DNA of 64,000 nucleotides. Origin: Acidimicrobiia bacterium (lineage in GTDB: Bacteria; Actinomycetota; Acidimicrobiia; Acidimicrobiales; Bin134). The translations under genes and the position numbers were made by a program. The DNA lies in contig JAJDYU010000076.1 in the NCBI GenBank assembly GCA_022825005.1, positions 1 through 64,000 of the forward strand, in the 5' to 3' direction. The notes under the pieces are model-generated. The model was not told the origin of the DNA and did not search any database. It saw only the letters and a program-made list of their open reading frames with translations. Positions 54,095-64,000 of this stretch are shown piece after piece (positions within the stretch are counted from its first letter, which is position 1; each line of letters begins with the position of its first letter).

Positions 54095-55072
54095 ATGGAC
54101 GCGGTTGTTCTGGTCGGCGGATTCGGCACCAGACTTCGGCCCCTGACCCTGACCCGTCCCAAGCAGATGCTGCCGGTTGTCGACCGGCCAATGATCGAGC
54201 ATGTGGTGGGGCGCCTCGGGGAACAGGGGATCACTCGAGCTGTCCTGTCTCTCGGATACCGGCCTGATGCCTTTGAGGCGGCCTACCCTGAGCGCCGCTG
54301 TGCCGGCGTTGAGTTGTTCTACGCGGTGGAACCCGAGCCGCTGGACACCGCCGGGGCTATCGCCTTTGCCGCCCGCAAGGCCGATGTCCGAGACACGTTC
54401 GTTGCCGTCAACGGCGATGTGATCCACCAGTTTCCCCTAGCCGATCTGTTGGCGTTGCATGCCCGGTCCGATGCTCAGGCCACCATTGCCCTAGCGCCGG
54501 TGGCCGACCCGTCCCGTTTCGGCGTGGTGGTGTGCGAACCCGGCGGCAGGGTGCGGGAATTCGTGGAGAAGCCCCCGGCTGACCAGGCGCCCAGCAACCA
54601 GATCAATGTGGGGATCTATGCCTTGGAGCCCACCGCCCTGGACTCGGTGGCCGAAGGCACCCGGGCATCGATCGAGCGGGAGGTATTTCCGAGGCTGGTT
54701 GAGGAGGGAGGCATGTACGCCTTGTCATGGGACGGGTTCTGGGTGGACACCGGTACTCCGGAGGCTTATCTGGAGGTTCAGCAGGCATTGTCTGATGGCG
54801 ACTGGGTCCATCCGTCGGCTGAGGTTGCGCCCGATGCCACGGTCGAAGGCTCGATTGTGATGGAGGCTGCTGTCATTGCCTCTGGGGCGTCGGTCATCGA
54901 TTCTGCGTTGCTCCCTGGTGCCCTCGTTGGTCGAAGGGCGGTCGTCGAGCGCTCTATCGTGGGCTACAGAGCCGAGATCGGTGCGGGAGCCTGCCTTCGC
55001 GATCTGTCGGTTGTGGGGGACGACACCGCGATTCCTCCCGCCGCTGACTTGAAGGGCGAGAGGACGCCCTAG
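54095..55072 (+). CDS. manB: Mannose-1-phosphate guanylyltransferase-like protein
   Basis: 325 residues. GGFGTRLRPLT followed by RPKQMLPVVDRP, VAVNGDVIHQF and EFVEKPPADQAPSNQINVGIY mark a sugar-phosphate nucleotidyltransferase. The C-terminal hexapeptide beta-helix (APDATVEGSIVMEAAVIASG) matches actinobacterial ManB (GDP-mannose pyrophosphorylase). It would supply GDP-mannose to gmd at 56746. Its TAG overlaps the TAG of cofE on the other strand. Glucose-1-phosphate specificity is not excluded. Confidence 0.88.
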   Translation: MDAVVLVGGFGTRLRPLTLTRPKQMLPVVDRPMIEHVVGRLGEQGITRAVLSLGYRPDAFEAAYPERRCAGVELFYAVEPEPLDTAGAIAFAARKADVRDTFVAVNGDVIHQFPLADLLALHARSDAQATIALAPVADPSRFGVVVCEPGGRVREFVEKPPADQAPSNQINVGIYALEPTALDSVAEGTRASIEREVFPRLVEEGGMYALSWDGFWVDTGTPEAYLEVQQALSDGDWVHPSAEVAPDATVEGSIVMEAAVIASGASVIDSALLPGALVGRRAVVERSIVGYRAEIGAGACLRDLSVVGDDTAIPPAADLKGERTP

Positions 55073-55764
55073 CGGAACAGGTCCTCGCCAGGGGAGCGGA
55101 CCAGGTCGGCTTGGATGCTTCCGGGGCCGAGCCAATCGGGGTGGGCCCCCCGGATGACAGCCACCGGAACGCCATTGGTCTTACCCATGACGAGCTCGGC
55201 GGCGGCAGCCAGCTCATCGACGATGGCCACCTCGGTCACCTGGAGCTCTCGGCCTGAAGCGTCGGGGGTGCCCCGCAAGTCGAGAATGGGGCGAACCCCG
55301 GCCGTTCCGATGGCCACATCGGCCACGCCCCGTCGCCAGGGCCTCCCGAAGGTGTCGGACACGATCACTCCTACATCCACTCCGGAGCGGGCCCTGATTC
55401 CGTCGCGGATCCGTCGGGCGGAGCGATCAGGGTCGTCGGGCAAAAGAGCGGCCGCATCGGCGGCCACGTTGGATCGGTCGACTCCGGCGTTGGCACATAC
55501 GAATCCGTGTTTGGTCTCGCTGATGACCAGATCGCCCCGCCGCCGCAGCACCCGCACCGACTCCTGCTCGACCACGGGTTTGTGGGACATGGGGTCATCG
55601 GGATCAACTGCGACCATGGCGTTCTCGGCTTTGGAGACGATCTTCTGAGTGACTACCACTACGTCGCCGTCGGCCAAGTCGGCCGCCTCGGCAATCAACC
55701 CGGCCAAGTCGTCTCCCGCCTCGATCTCCGGTAATCCCTCCACCCCGAAGATCTCGAGCCTCAT
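55069..55764 (-). CDS. cofE: Coenzyme F420-0:L-glutamate ligase
   Basis: 231 residues. Marks of CofE (the N-terminal domain of FbiB): DGDVVVVTQKIVSKAEN, SETKHGFVCANAGVDRSN, VGVIVSDTFGRPWRRG and VTEVAIVDELAAAAELVMGK. It adds glutamates to F420-0 using GTP. It lacks the C-terminal nitroreductase-like domain found in FbiB. The start overlaps the cofD stop by 4 bp. Last gene of a minus-strand operon. Confidence 0.95.
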   Translation of the reverse strand: MRLEIFGVEGLPEIEAGDDLAGLIAEAADLADGDVVVVTQKIVSKAENAMVAVDPDDPMSHKPVVEQESVRVLRRRGDLVISETKHGFVCANAGVDRSNVAADAAALLPDDPDRSARRIRDGIRARSGVDVGVIVSDTFGRPWRRGVADVAIGTAGVRPILDLRGTPDASGRELQVTEVAIVDELAAAAELVMGKTNGVPVAVIRGAHPDWLGPGSIQADLVRSPGEDLFR

Positions 55765-56711
55765 ACCTGGACTCCGTTCGCCGAACAGCCCAGAACGATA
55801 CGGGCCAGAGCGGTGGCTGATTCGATGTCGTCCATGATTGTTGGGGCCACCACGCAGGACAACCCGACAGCTTCGACGTCGTTGGCTAAGTGAGCATCGA
55901 TCTCGTCAATCACCAGCGTGGCGGCCACGTCCCGGTACAGCCGGGCCACACCTACCACCGAGCATTCATGGCCAAGCTCCCGCATGAGCCGGTCGGCAGG
56001 ACCCTTGAGCGCGGCACCACCCACGATCGGCGACACCGCCACCACATCGTCTCGGCGAGCGGCCACCGCCTGGCGCACGCCAGGTACTTCCAGCACCGGC
56101 CCAATGGACACAATGGGATTGGAGGGGGCGATGACGATCAGCCGGGCTCTCCCCAAAGCGTCGACAAGGCCGGGCGCAGGCTGGGCCTGCTTGGACCCTG
56201 CCACCCGAACCGCAGAGACCGCAACCTCGTGGCGTCGGCGGACGAAATAGTCCTGGAACCCGATCTCGCCCTCATCGACGGTCGTGACCCTGGTTTCGAT
56301 CCGGTCGTTGGTAACCGGCAGCACGGTCAGTTCCAAACCCCAGGCGGATGTGATCTCCGCGGTAATGGTGGCCAAGTCAGCCCCTTGGCCCAGCCGGTGG
56401 GTTCGGTACAGGTGGGTGGCCAGGTCGCGGTCGCCCAACCGGAACCAGGTGATTCCGCCGTAGCGGTCCAAGGCGTCCATAGCCTGCCAGGTTTCGCCGG
56501 CCAGGCCCCAGCCGGTGTCGGGGTTGACCGCCCCGGCCAGCGTGTACACCACGGTGTCCAAGTCGGGGCTCACATGCAGGCCATGCAGCACGGTGTCATC
56601 GGCGGTGTTCACCGCGGCGAGTAGGTCGCCGGGTGGATGGACTCGGATCAGACCGGTGAGCAGTTTGGCTGCTCCCACCCCTCCAGCAAGCGTGACCACG
56701 CTTTGGGTCAA
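55761..56711 (-). CDS. cofD: 2-phospho-L-lactate (or PEP) transferase of F420 synthesis
   Basis: 316 residues. TTG start, chosen because GGAGG lies four bases upstream; a GTG four codons in is possible. CofD/FbiA motifs: TLAGGVGAAKLLTGL, AVNTADDTVLHGLHVSPDLD, LGDRDLATHLYRTHRLGQG and IVIAPSNPIVSIGPVL. It joins the phospho-sugar acid to the deazaflavin Fo. Behind gmd by 34 bp. The Fo synthase genes are not in the window. Confidence 0.95.
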   Translation of the reverse strand: MTQSVVTLAGGVGAAKLLTGLIRVHPPGDLLAAVNTADDTVLHGLHVSPDLDTVVYTLAGAVNPDTGWGLAGETWQAMDALDRYGGITWFRLGDRDLATHLYRTHRLGQGADLATITAEITSAWGLELTVLPVTNDRIETRVTTVDEGEIGFQDYFVRRRHEVAVSAVRVAGSKQAQPAPGLVDALGRARLIVIAPSNPIVSIGPVLEVPGVRQAVAARRDDVVAVSPIVGGAALKGPADRLMRELGHECSVVGVARLYRDVAATLVIDEIDAHLANDVEAVGLSCVVAPTIMDDIESATALARIVLGCSANGVQV

Positions 56712-56745
56712 GAGACCTCCACAAGTCGGCCGGGAGGGGGACCAA

Positions 56746-58657
<1,912 letters not shown>

Positions 58658-58754
58658 CGCAATGAGTGTGCCACTTCTCACGGGCGTTTGCTGTGCCCGG
58701 TGGCTAGTCGCTGAGCGCTCTGGGCCATGCCTCTTTTGTTGCAGGGCGGGCCGG

Positions 58755-58760
58755 TACGGT
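58755..58760 (+). promoter_or_regulatory. -10 box for the 58767-63495 operon
   Basis: TACGGT ends six bases before the GTG at 58767; no good ribosome site. Confidence 0.4.
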
Positions 58761-58766
58761 GTTGAG

Positions 58767-59108
58767 GTGGGCGATCCGCAGCCAGTTGAGGAGCCAGCGC
58801 CGGAGGAAGACCCGCTGGTTGAGTGCATTCGCAACGGCATTTACACCGCGGTGGGACTCGGTCTGCTGATCGTCAACCGCGTTCAGGCCGCCCGAATGGA
58901 TCTGGTGGGTCAGCTGCCCGAAGAGTTGCGAGACGCCTTCTCCGACCTGGCCGATCAAGTGCCTGAGGACGTCCGCAACGCGGTGGCTGACTTGGCCGGC
59001 CAGCTTCCTGCGTCGGTGCTGACTGTGCTCTCGGACGCGGTTGAGCAGGCTCCGACCCTCGCTGAGGCGCTGCGGGAGTTCGTCGGCCGCAACTCCGTCG
59101 AAACCTGA
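58767..59108 (+). CDS. Small hypothetical membrane-associated protein
   Basis: 113 residues. An acidic, Pro-rich start (VGDPQPVEEPAPEED) precedes a short hydrophobic helix (GIYTAVGLGLLIVNRVQ). A series of amphipathic stretches follows (LPEELRDAFSDLADQVPEDV, RNAVADLAGQLPASVLTVLS), with a recurring L-x-x-Q-(L/V)-P pattern. No known family. Its TGA overlaps the ATG of the glycosyltransferase by one base, so they are coupled. Confidence 0.7.
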   Translation: MGDPQPVEEPAPEEDPLVECIRNGIYTAVGLGLLIVNRVQAARMDLVGQLPEELRDAFSDLADQVPEDVRNAVADLAGQLPASVLTVLSDAVEQAPTLAEALREFVGRNSVET

Positions 59109-61957
59109 TGGAGTCCAAAACCGACCCCAGGATTCACGTGGTGATTGTGAGCCACGATCCCGGTCTGTGGTTCGACGAGATGCTGGAGTCGATTGCCGCA
59201 CAAGACCATCCCCTGTTCGACGTGACCGTGGTGGACGCCGGAAGCGAGTCGGACTGCACGGCCCGGGTGCAGCGATTCTTGCCCCAAGCTGCGGTCCACC
59301 GGGTGGACTCAAATCCCGGATTCGGCCCAGCGGCGAACCGAGTGCTGCTGGACTCCGATCCAGCGCCGGATTTCTTCTTGTTCTGTCACGATGATGTGGC
59401 GTTGGCGCCGAATGCCCTGCGGCTGATGGTCCATGAGGCGGTGCGGTCTAATGCGGGAATTGTCGGCCCCAAATATGTGGACTGGGACGACCCCAGTCGC
59501 ATTCTCCAAGTCGGCCTCTTGGTGGACAAGACCGGGGTCCCGATTCCCACGGTTGAGGACGGCGAACTCGATCAGGAGCAGCACGATGTTGTCCAGGAGA
59601 TGTTTGCGGTGCCCGGAGGTTGCGTTCTGGTGCGCGGCGACCTATTTCGGGCAGTCGGCGGCTTCGACCCGGAGATGTCGTTCTGTTACGAGCATGTGGA
59701 CTTGTGCTGGCGGGCTCGCACGGTGGGGGCGCGAGTCATGGTGGCCCCGACGGCGGCCGTCCGCCATCGCCAGCGGCTGGCCGATCGCATTACCCGGGCC
59801 CGAACCGAGGGACTGTTCCGCCGCCATCGGATTCGCACCTTGCTATCGGTGTACGGAGCTTGGTGCTCGGTAAGGGTGATTCCCCAGGCGATGGTGCTCT
59901 CTGCCGTCGAGCTGCTGGTCGCGCTGGCCACCGGGCATCTGAGCCAGGCCCGCCAGATCGGAGCATCTTGGGGGTACAACCTGGCTAGGCCGGGTTCGAT
60001 ATGGCGGAAACGGCAGGCCGTCAGGCAATCCCGCCAGGTGGGGGACTCCCATATCCGCCTTTCACAGGCGCGGGGCTTTGCCAGAGTGGCCTCCTTCTCG
60101 TCGAACCGGAGGAGCAGTGCGGACGACGGGCCCTCGGCGCGGAGCACCCTTTTGGCCCGATTGAGCCGATCACGGGTTTCGGTGCTCGTGGGGATCGCCA
60201 TTTTGATCTTGGTGCTGCTCGGGGCTCGGGATTTGATCGCCGGGAGCATTCCCGCAGTCGGCGACATGGCCCCGCTGGGGTCGGGTTCTGATCTATTGAA
60301 GGGCTGGTGGAGCGATTCCAGGCCCGCGGGACTGGGCCAGGATGGGTTTGCCCCCACCGGCTTGGGAGTGCTGACCCTGCTGAGTTGGGTGTTCTTGGGG
60401 CAGACCGATCTGTTGCGCACGGTCTTGATCGTCGGCATGGTTCCGCTTGGAGCGCTGGGTCTGTGGCGGCTAATGCGCCCGTTCGACTCCCTGTGGATCC
60501 AAGGCGTGGCGTTGGCGGTGTACGTAGCCAATCCGGTGCCCTACAACGCGCTGGCCAATGGGGTGTGGAGCGCCCTGCTCATGTATGGAGCGGCGCCCTG
60601 GCTCATGCGCGCTGTGCTGGCCGGATCGGGCCTGGCTCCCTATGGGACGGTGGGGGGAATCTCCGGTCCGGGCTTGCGCCCCCCGTCTTTTGTTAGGGAG
60701 GCCTTGGCGGTGGGATTGCTGCTCGGCCTGGCCGGTGCATTGGCCTCCGAGGCCCTCATCGTCATGGCGCTATTGCTGGCCGGTCTGGTTCTGGGGTCGT
60801 TAATCGCCGGTACTGCTGAGGGAATGACCCGCATGCTGGCAGTGGCGGTGGCCGGGGCGGCGGCGGCCGCAGTGTTGAATTTGCCTTGGCTGGCCGACAG
60901 CCTGCCGACGCTGCTCGGCGATCGGCCGGGGGGAAACGGGGGGAACTCCTGGGCGGAGATCCTGCGGTTCGACACCGGGCCATTCGGCGACGATCGCCTT
61001 GGTTGGGCCCTGCCGGTGGCCGCCGTGCTTCCACTCGCATTGGCCCATGACTCCCGGCTGGCATGGGCGGTGCGGGGGTGGACTCTCTATCTGGGCAGCG
61101 CGGCGGTAGCCCTGGTGGCCGAGCAGGACTGGTCGCCGGTGCCCTTGCCCAGGCCTGAGGTGATTCAGATTCCGGGCGCAGTGGGCTTGGCCATCGCGGT
61201 TTCCATGGGCGTGGCCGCCTTCTTGGTGGACATTCGCCGACATCGTTTCGGGTGGCGCCAGGTTGTGCCCATCACTGCCGTCGCTGCACTGGTGGCGGGA
61301 ATGCTGCCAGCTTTGGCTGTCGTCTCCGGTGGCGACTGGAACGCAACTCGTGACGACTACTCCGAAGTGGCTCCGTTCTCCGACGACGATGGGGCAGGTG
61401 GGCATCGGGTGCTTTGGCTCGGCCATCCCGACGTGCTACCGCCGGCCAGTTGGAATCTGGACGGGCATCTTTCGTTCGCGATCACCGACAGCGGGGAATT
61501 CCCGTCCGTGTCCCAGCGCTGGGTCGGTGGTTTGGACGACCGCACCCGCCAGGTGCCAGAAGCGGTGCTGGAAGCGCCGGAGTCGGGCACCAGCCGTCTG
61601 GGAGCTGAGCTGTCCCGATGGGGAATCGGAACGATCCTGGTGGCGGAGCGCTTGGCCCCCCCGCCATATGGAGAGTTGTTGCAGCCTGCTCCCGAATGGT
61701 TGTTCGACATGCTGGATGCCCAGCTCGATTTGGTGGCGGGCGGGCTTACCGCGGGCATTGCCTCGTATCAGAACACGGCGGCAAGTCCCGAGGCTCTTAG
61801 AGCAGCTATCGGACCCTCTCGCGATGACGGTGCCTCGGCCCTGACCCGGTTGCTGCTGGTGGTGCAGATTGCGCTGTGGGTGGTGGCCCTTGTGGGGATA
61901 GCCCGTCTCAGCACCGGCGAAACGCGTCGCCGACTGTCTGACCAGGGGCCTGTTTGA
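59108..61957 (+). CDS. GT2 glycosyltransferase fused to multi-pass membrane domain
   Basis: 949 residues. Residues 1-250 are a GT2: VVIVSHDPGLWFDEMLESI, VVDAGSESDC, FLFCHDDVALAPNALRLM, VPGGCVLVRGDLFRAVGGFD and CYEHVDLCWRART. From about 360 on there are some ten membrane helices and large outside loops with VLWLGHPDVLPPASWNLDGH, similar to actinobacterial cell-wall glycosyltransferases. Start and stop overlap both neighbours by one base (TGATG), giving a coupled three-gene unit with the small protein and DUF5719. Function likely in arabinogalactan-like or wall-teichoic-type glycan assembly (inference). Confidence 0.88.
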   Translation: MESKTDPRIHVVIVSHDPGLWFDEMLESIAAQDHPLFDVTVVDAGSESDCTARVQRFLPQAAVHRVDSNPGFGPAANRVLLDSDPAPDFFLFCHDDVALAPNALRLMVHEAVRSNAGIVGPKYVDWDDPSRILQVGLLVDKTGVPIPTVEDGELDQEQHDVVQEMFAVPGGCVLVRGDLFRAVGGFDPEMSFCYEHVDLCWRARTVGARVMVAPTAAVRHRQRLADRITRARTEGLFRRHRIRTLLSVYGAWCSVRVIPQAMVLSAVELLVALATGHLSQARQIGASWGYNLARPGSIWRKRQAVRQSRQVGDSHIRLSQARGFARVASFSSNRRSSADDGPSARSTLLARLSRSRVSVLVGIAILILVLLGARDLIAGSIPAVGDMAPLGSGSDLLKGWWSDSRPAGLGQDGFAPTGLGVLTLLSWVFLGQTDLLRTVLIVGMVPLGALGLWRLMRPFDSLWIQGVALAVYVANPVPYNALANGVWSALLMYGAAPWLMRAVLAGSGLAPYGTVGGISGPGLRPPSFVREALAVGLLLGLAGALASEALIVMALLLAGLVLGSLIAGTAEGMTRMLAVAVAGAAAAAVLNLPWLADSLPTLLGDRPGGNGGNSWAEILRFDTGPFGDDRLGWALPVAAVLPLALAHDSRLAWAVRGWTLYLGSAAVALVAEQDWSPVPLPRPEVIQIPGAVGLAIAVSMGVAAFLVDIRRHRFGWRQVVPITAVAALVAGMLPALAVVSGGDWNATRDDYSEVAPFSDDDGAGGHRVLWLGHPDVLPPASWNLDGHLSFAITDSGEFPSVSQRWVGGLDDRTRQVPEAVLEAPESGTSRLGAELSRWGIGTILVAERLAPPPYGELLQPAPEWLFDMLDAQLDLVAGGLTAGIASYQNTAASPEALRAAIGPSRDDGASALTRLLLVVQIALWVVALVGIARLSTGETRRRLSDQGPV

Positions 61958-63495
61958 TGAACGGCCGGGTGACGCGCTGGCCCTTGGTGGTGGTGGCCCT
62001 GGCGACGGTAATCGGGCTGGCGGTGGCTGACCGGAGCGCCGACGGCCCAGATGTCGGGGTGGTCGGGTCCAATCAGGAGGCAATCAGCGCGGCCCCGGGC
62101 TCAGATGCCGAAGGAGGTGTCTGGTACTGCTCCGAGGGAACGTCGTTGCCGGGCGAATTCGCCGACCACACGGTGATCGTGGCCAATCCGACCGGGGTTG
62201 CGGTTGCTGTGGAGTTGTCGGTCTTCCCGGCGACGCCCATTGGGTCGGTGTCGCCGTTGGCCATTCCCGAGAGTGTGCGATTGAGCGTACCGGCCCGTTC
62301 GCAGTCCTCTCTTCGCCTCGCCGAGGTAGTCGAGTCGCAGTACACCGCCGCGCTGGTGGAGGTGGACTCTGGCTCGGCCGTGGTTGAACAACGGGTGCAG
62401 GGGCCAACCGGCATGGACGTCGTCCCCTGTGCTTCTCGCTCATCGGAGACCTGGTACTTCGCTGCCGGATCGACTCGGAGGGATGCCCGTCTGATGTTCA
62501 CCCTCTTCAACCCCTTCCCTGAACGGGCGGTTGTGAAGTTCATTTTCTCGACCGATGAGGGGAACCGGGAACCGCACGCCCTCCGAGGCGTACTGGTACC
62601 GGCGCGGTCGCTGGTCGTAGTGAACGCCACCGATCTGGTGCCCCGATTCTCGTCAGTCTCCACGACCGTGGAGGCGAGGGCCGGTCGGATCGTTGCCGGG
62701 AGGCTTCAGCTCTTTGATGGCAGCGAGGGACTGGAAGGGTTGACTGCCGGTCCCGGAGTGCCGGAGGCCCAGACGCAATGGGTTTTTCCCACCGGTCCGT
62801 CTGGTGAGGGTGTTACCGAGCACATCGTCTTGTACAACCCAACCGATCGGGAGGCGGCCGCCGACGTCAGTATTCGATTGGACCCATCGGGGCCCGGCGA
62901 TGTCTTGCCACCGTTTGAGATGAGGGTGCCGGCCCAGCAGAAGGTGGCCCTCGTTTTCGGGAACCAGGGGGAATACCCCCTGCCTTCTGCACCCTTCGCC
63001 TATGGCGCAGGGGAATCTCTGGACGGGGGAGTCGGGTTCTGGGCTGCCGTGCAGGTGTACAACGGGGTTCCCATTGTTGCCGAGCGGGTGGTGGCCGCTC
63101 CAGCGGCATCGACTCCTGCGGGGGTGGGAGCCACCGTCGGCACGCCGGTGAGCGCGAGGAACCACCTGATTGCCTGGAATTGGGCCGACGGCGCGGATGT
63201 GTCGCTGGTTGTGGTCAACCCCTCGCCCGACTCCATCGCGCGGGTGACCGTTTCGACGGTGGCCGGCGGGACAGTTTCTCCCATCGACCTGCTCAATCCC
63301 CGAGAGGTGGCCCCCTACAGCCGCCTGGTGGTGCCGGTGGACCAGCTGACCGAAGGCGGCTCATTCGCACTGTTGGTGGAGGCCAGTCAGCCGGTGGTTG
63401 TGTCCCGCTCGCTGCGGGCTCGAGATGGAACCGGACTGGCCTCTGGCCTCTCGGTGCCCTTCGAAACCGTTCTGCTCGACCCGTCTGCGTTTTAG
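61957..63495 (+). CDS. DUF5719-family secreted protein
   Basis: 512 residues, ATG overlapping the previous stop by one base. An N-terminal helix (about 8-25) acts as anchor or signal. The outside part is beta-rich with repeated units such as VWYCSEGTSLPGEFADHTVIVANP, here shortened in meaning to an N-P-T pattern seen again at TLFNPFPE, VLYNPTDRE and VVNPSPDS. This matches DUF5719 of actinobacteria, which commonly travels with a GT2-membrane protein. Likely an extracytoplasmic partner of the transferase encoded upstream. Confidence 0.85.
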   Translation: MNGRVTRWPLVVVALATVIGLAVADRSADGPDVGVVGSNQEAISAAPGSDAEGGVWYCSEGTSLPGEFADHTVIVANPTGVAVAVELSVFPATPIGSVSPLAIPESVRLSVPARSQSSLRLAEVVESQYTAALVEVDSGSAVVEQRVQGPTGMDVVPCASRSSETWYFAAGSTRRDARLMFTLFNPFPERAVVKFIFSTDEGNREPHALRGVLVPARSLVVVNATDLVPRFSSVSTTVEARAGRIVAGRLQLFDGSEGLEGLTAGPGVPEAQTQWVFPTGPSGEGVTEHIVLYNPTDREAAADVSIRLDPSGPGDVLPPFEMRVPAQQKVALVFGNQGEYPLPSAPFAYGAGESLDGGVGFWAAVQVYNGVPIVAERVVAAPAASTPAGVGATVGTPVSARNHLIAWNWADGADVSLVVVNPSPDSIARVTVSTVAGGTVSPIDLLNPREVAPYSRLVVPVDQLTEGGSFALLVEASQPVVVSRSLRARDGTGLASGLSVPFETVLLDPSAF

Positions 63496-63514
63496 CGGAC
63501 AGCGTCTGCCTGTC

Positions 63515-63520
63515 TACGAT
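63515..63520 (+). promoter_or_regulatory. -10 box for acyl-CoA synthetase gene
   Basis: TACGAT ends eight bases before the GTG at 63529, no ribosome site. Confidence 0.35.
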
Positions 63521-63528
63521 CCCCGTTT

Positions 63529-64000
63529 GTGGACGCCTCTGCAGAAACCCTCCCCACCATTCGAGATCTGGTGCTGAGCCGGACTGGCGACGACAGCCTG
63601 GCCATGGTGTTCGAGGAGGAGCAATACACCTACCGGGAGTTCACTGCCGGCTGCGTGGCCCGAGCCCATCTGCTCCTGGACCGCAGGGGAGCGGGGCCAT
63701 TCCATGTAGGTGCGCTCTTGGACAACGGTCCGGAATACTCCATGCTGCTGGGTGGGGCGGCGGTGGCCGGCGCGGCAGTAGTGGGCATCAACCCCACCCG
63801 GCAGGGTGCGGAGCTCGCACGCGACATCACCCATGCCGACTGTGGCTTCATCGTCACCGAGAGCCGCCATCTGGGGCTCTTGGAGGGACTGGATCTGGGG
63901 GTGGCCAACGGTCGCGTGCTGGACGTCGACTCGCCGGAGTGGACTGCCGCGCTCGCTCCCTATAGCGGTGCTGAGCCCCCGGCCGCACGCATCGACCCGT
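63529..64000 (+). CDS. AMP-binding acyl-CoA synthetase, N-terminal part
   Basis: The gene runs off the window after 157 codons. It begins VDASAETLPTIRDLVLSR and has EEQYTYREFTAGCVARAHLL, GALLDNGPEYSMLLGGAAVAG and GINPTRQGAELARDITHADC, the N-terminal half of fatty-acyl-CoA or related adenylating enzymes. The AMP-binding signature itself is not yet reached. Probably activates a fatty acid with ATP and CoA. Separate transcription from DUF5719 is likely, given a 33-bp gap and its own -10 box. Confidence 0.85.
   Translation, partial: MDASAETLPTIRDLVLSRTGDDSLAMVFEEEQYTYREFTAGCVARAHLLLDRRGAGPFHVGALLDNGPEYSMLLGGAAVAGAAVVGINPTRQGAELARDITHADCGFIVTESRHLGLLEGLDLGVANGRVLDVDSPEWTAALAPYSGAEPPAARIDP

Overview
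The window looks like a chromosomal segment of a high-GC actinobacterium. The evidence is roughly two-thirds GC, many GTG/TTG starts, coenzyme F420 genes (cofD, cofE), an LCP cell-wall ligase, a DUF5719 protein and many start codons preceded closely by a TANNNT box. The mix (F420 genes, rhamnan-type glycosyltransferases, SpoIID/LytB protein, no mycolic-acid or Streptomyces hallmarks) would fit an uncultured Acidimicrobiia-like lineage; that placement is inference. No rRNA, tRNA, CRISPR array, transposase or phage gene was found, and no gene-free stretch exceeds about 150 bp.

Region 1 (1-10.5 kb) is a sugar-uptake and catabolism block. It holds the end of an L-rhamnose mutarotase, a cytoplasmic ceramidase-like hydrolase, two L-fucose/arabinose-isomerase-like paralogues, an unknown Cys-rich protein, a zinc alcohol dehydrogenase and a three-gene sugar ABC importer. 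Three near-identical LacI-type operators (core GCTGGAAACG) lie in the two divergent intergenic regions and just upstream of the importer, so the block reads as one regulon. Its substrate is unknown, with a 6-deoxyhexose as the best guess.

Region 2 (10.5-22.3 kb) is mostly housekeeping: M24 peptidase, membrane protein, metH, leucyl aminopeptidase, MauE-like protein, DUF1214 protein, a small unknown protein, a sirtuin with a possible leader peptide, a rhodanese-ThiF sulfur-transfer protein behind an Rrf2-like site, and a lipoprotein with an internal duplication.

Region 3 (22.3-42.8 kb) is a cell-surface polysaccharide cluster. It contains a GT-C-like membrane protein, rmlA-rmlC-rmlB-rmlD for dTDP-L-rhamnose, a repeat-rich SpoIID/LytB protein, a GT4, a three-domain glycosyltransferase, a Wzm/Wzt exporter with a methyltransferase, and two glycosyltransferase genes that carry a low-GC insert from about 39.6 to 41.4 kb. 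That insert makes one of them a GT2-methyltransferase chimera.

Region 4 (42.8-47.2 kb) holds an acyl-CoA carboxylase alpha subunit facing its biotin ligase, and a pabB-pabC pair for p-aminobenzoate.

Region 5 (47.3-64 kb) returns to the envelope. It has an LCP ligase, a GDP-fucose-synthase-like gene, three GT4 genes, an NDP-mannose pyrophosphorylase, a minus-strand operon rmd-gmd-cofD-cofE, a GT2-membrane protein with DUF5719 partner, and the start of an acyl-CoA synthetase. Regions 3 and 5 can supply dTDP-L-rhamnose, GDP-L-fucose and GDP-D-rhamnose to the glycosyltransferases. Region 1 may recycle 6-deoxysugars.
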